From RYN-431 sp036388295 (lineage in GTDB: Bacteria; Planctomycetota; Phycisphaerae; Tepidisphaerales; Tepidisphaeraceae): a stretch of DNA of 24,923 nucleotides. The notes under the pieces are model-generated. The model was not told where the DNA came from and did not search any database. It saw only the letters and a program-made list of their open reading frames with translations. Of this stretch, positions 23,811 through 24,923 are shown one piece after another (the first letter of the stretch is position 1; the number at the start of each line of letters is the position of its first letter). Made by a program: the position numbers and the translations under genes. The DNA lies in contig DASVSC010000284.1 in the NCBI GenBank assembly GCA_036388295.1, positions 1 to 24,923 on the forward strand. Direction: 5' to 3'.

Positions 23811-23912
23811 GTTGATCAGTTGATAGGTAAATGGGTTGATCAGTGGCCGGCCGAAGGCGCGAGCCGGTTTCACGCTTCAAACCGCCACCCATCAACGCAT
23901 CGACCGATCAAC
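23811..23912. repeat. Nested imperfect inverted repeat upstream of rpsP
   Basis: The outer arms 23811-23824 and 23899-23912 match in 12 of 14 positions, and the inner arms 23835-23846 and 23885-23896 in 10 of 12. The left arm repeats the word TTGATCAG / TTGATAGG / TTGATCAG. The pair sits between the divergent rpsP and the last gene. The rest of this 311-base gap holds the rpsP promoter, a weak promoter candidate for the last gene (TTGCAA 23944-23949, TAGATT 23966-23971) and a leader hairpin. Confidence 0.65.
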
Positions 23913-24019
23913 TCTCCTCCCCCGTCGATAATTTTAACTAATGTTGCAAAGACCCGGGCGCCGATTAGATTCAAAGCTCTGCCGACGGTGTCGTAGCACG
24001 AGCAGAAATTCCAATTGCA

Positions 24020-24036
24020 TTTCGCGGGACGCGAAA
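24020..24036 (+). promoter_or_regulatory. Hairpin next to the RBS of the last gene
   Basis: TTTCGC at 24020-24025 pairs with GCGAAA at 24031-24036 across loop GGGAC. It ends directly before the GAGG ribosome-binding site, 11 bases from the ATG at 24048. It may stabilise the 5' end or modulate initiation; this is inferred from position only. Confidence 0.3.
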
Positions 24037-24047
24037 GTGAGGCCAGG

Positions 24048-24923
24048 ATGGCACGTAGCAAAAACTCGCCAGCGTTGTTTGAAGTAATTCGTAACGCCCA
24101 GCAGCGTCAAAAAGAACAAGAAGAACGTCAACGCCAGCAACAGATTGCGGCGGAGTTGGAGGCGCACTCGCCCGCGGCCGCGCTCTTGCGGTCGCCGCTC
24201 TACTGGTTCAAAGGCAAACACGCCCACGAGGCGGCGAAGATCGATGCCCCGGTGATGCGCGAAATCCCGCCCGCCCCCGCGGCGCAAAACCTTACTCCGG
24301 CGGTATTTGCGCCGCTTGTCGTTAGTCCGGTGCCTCGGGCCGAAACACGGCCGGCGGTCGAGACGTCGGTCAGCCAAGACGAAGCCGCTGAGGTCGAACC
24401 GACGCCGGCCAAATCTGCTGAGGTCGCCCCGCCCCCCCCGGCACCGCTGTACGCACCGGCCCGCACGTCCGCGGCCGCGGAGGCGGCCCGGCAGGTGCGC
24501 GAGGAGCTGGCCGCCCAGGAGGCCCCCGCCGCCGAGCCGCTGTTCGCCGGCCCCGCGTACGACGCCCCGCCCACCAGCCCGTTCGGCCACGACGCCGACG
24601 AGCCGCGGCCGGCCCAGTTGAATCTGAAGCTCAATTACACCACTGCCGCCATTTCCGCATTCGCGATAGCGGTCGCGTTTTCGGTCGCCTATATCATCGG
24701 TACCGCCGGCGCGGTCGACGGGAAACAGGTCGCCGTCGTCCCGTCGAAGCGGCCGGAAGTCCTTAACGTCGCCCGTCCGAACGACGTCCCGGCCGTCAAA
24801 CCCGCTCCGGTTCAGAAGCCGGTGTCCGCGAATGTCGCCCCGACCGACGACGACGCCCGCGCGAATCTGCCCGCGTCGAATGATTCTCTCGTCCTCGACA
24901 CGCTCGGCAAGCCGATTGCCGTG
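24048..24923 (+). CDS. Proline-rich single-TM protein, 3' end missing
   Basis: An open frame of 292 codons runs from ATG to the window edge without a stop. The GAGG site 5 bases upstream supports the start. The N-terminus is charged and Gln/Glu/Arg-rich (about residues 17-38, probably a short coiled coil), followed by ALLRSPLYWFKGK. A long Ala/Pro/Glu-rich stretch reaches about residue 190. A single TM helix lies at about residues 200-218 (AAISAFAIAVAFSVAYIIG), and a second Pro/Val/Lys-rich linker follows outside. This is the plan of a bitopic envelope protein with a linker leading to a C-terminal periplasmic domain, which is not visible. A SPOR or similar domain is possible but cannot be seen. 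I do not recognise the family. Confidence 0.8.
   Translation, partial: MARSKNSPALFEVIRNAQQRQKEQEERQRQQQIAAELEAHSPAAALLRSPLYWFKGKHAHEAAKIDAPVMREIPPAPAAQNLTPAVFAPLVVSPVPRAETRPAVETSVSQDEAAEVEPTPAKSAEVAPPPPAPLYAPARTSAAAEAARQVREELAAQEAPAAEPLFAGPAYDAPPTSPFGHDADEPRPAQLNLKLNYTTAAISAFAIAVAFSVAYIIGTAGAVDGKQVAVVPSKRPEVLNVARPNDVPAVKPAPVQKPVSANVAPTDDDARANLPASNDSLVLDTLGKPIAV

Noticed and set aside
23737..23895. 53-codon N-terminal extension of S16
   Set aside because: It runs through the rpsP promoter and the upstream repeat; the family start is MAVKLRF with a GGAG site.

Overview
The window is a GC-rich bacterial chromosome segment with tightly packed genes, weak or absent Shine-Dalgarno sites and long mirror ORFs caused by third-position GC bias. 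The gene content (a MoxR/DUF58/BatA-type von Willebrand operon with a giant three-TM coiled-coil protein, secreted squalene-cyclase-like repeat and NPCBM proteins, and a zinc-ribbon membrane protein) suggests a member of the Planctomycetota, probably Phycisphaerae-like. That placement is inference from gene types, not from a search. I see no tRNA, rRNA, insertion sequence, prophage or CRISPR.

Layout. 1-1775 (+): end of GDP-mannose 4,6-dehydratase and a complete GDP-L-fucose synthase, which together make GDP-L-fucose for surface glycans; a double-hairpin region follows. 1977-2986 (+): an MBL-fold hydrolase and a small exported protein with a C-terminal membrane anchor. 4170-3001 (-): carA, with its own -10 box. 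18461-4279 (-): a long co-directional cluster in the order MoxR ATPase, 76-aa membrane protein, DUF58, PRAI/TrpF-like protein, BatA-like VWA protein, VWA plus amidotransferase-like protein, 1410-aa coiled-coil membrane protein, secreted prenyltransferase-repeat protein, secreted NPCBM protein. Junctions from DUF58 onward are 4-base overlaps or gaps of 3-23 bases, so this part looks like one transcription unit. 18522-19340 (+): mutM, divergent from the MoxR gene. 19869-19372 (-): a zinc-ribbon membrane protein. 20108-20566 (+): fliS. 23736-20686 (-): rpsP, trmD, rplS, yraN and tatD, a translation/RNA-modification cluster without rimM. 24048-end (+): the start of a proline-rich single-TM protein, cut by the window edge.

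The central theme is the MoxR/VWA cluster. By analogy with known MoxR-VWA systems, the AAA+ ATPase probably remodels a metal-dependent VWA protein assembly at the membrane; the cytoplasmic DUF58 protein, two membrane VWA proteins and the giant coiled-coil protein would form that assembly. Secreted repeat and carbohydrate-binding-like proteins at the operon end hint at an envelope role. The least explained member is a PRAI-fold protein that keeps the TrpF catalytic Cys and Asp but lacks the usual substrate-binding Ser-Pro-Arg motif.

Two non-coding patterns stand out. First, four genes have a TANNNT box only 6-9 bases before the start codon (TAAACT, TATAAT, TAGAAT, TACAAT), which would give leaderless mRNAs. 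Second, the rpsP-tatD cluster is punctuated by large intergenic inverted repeats; three of them have arms built from repeated short words.
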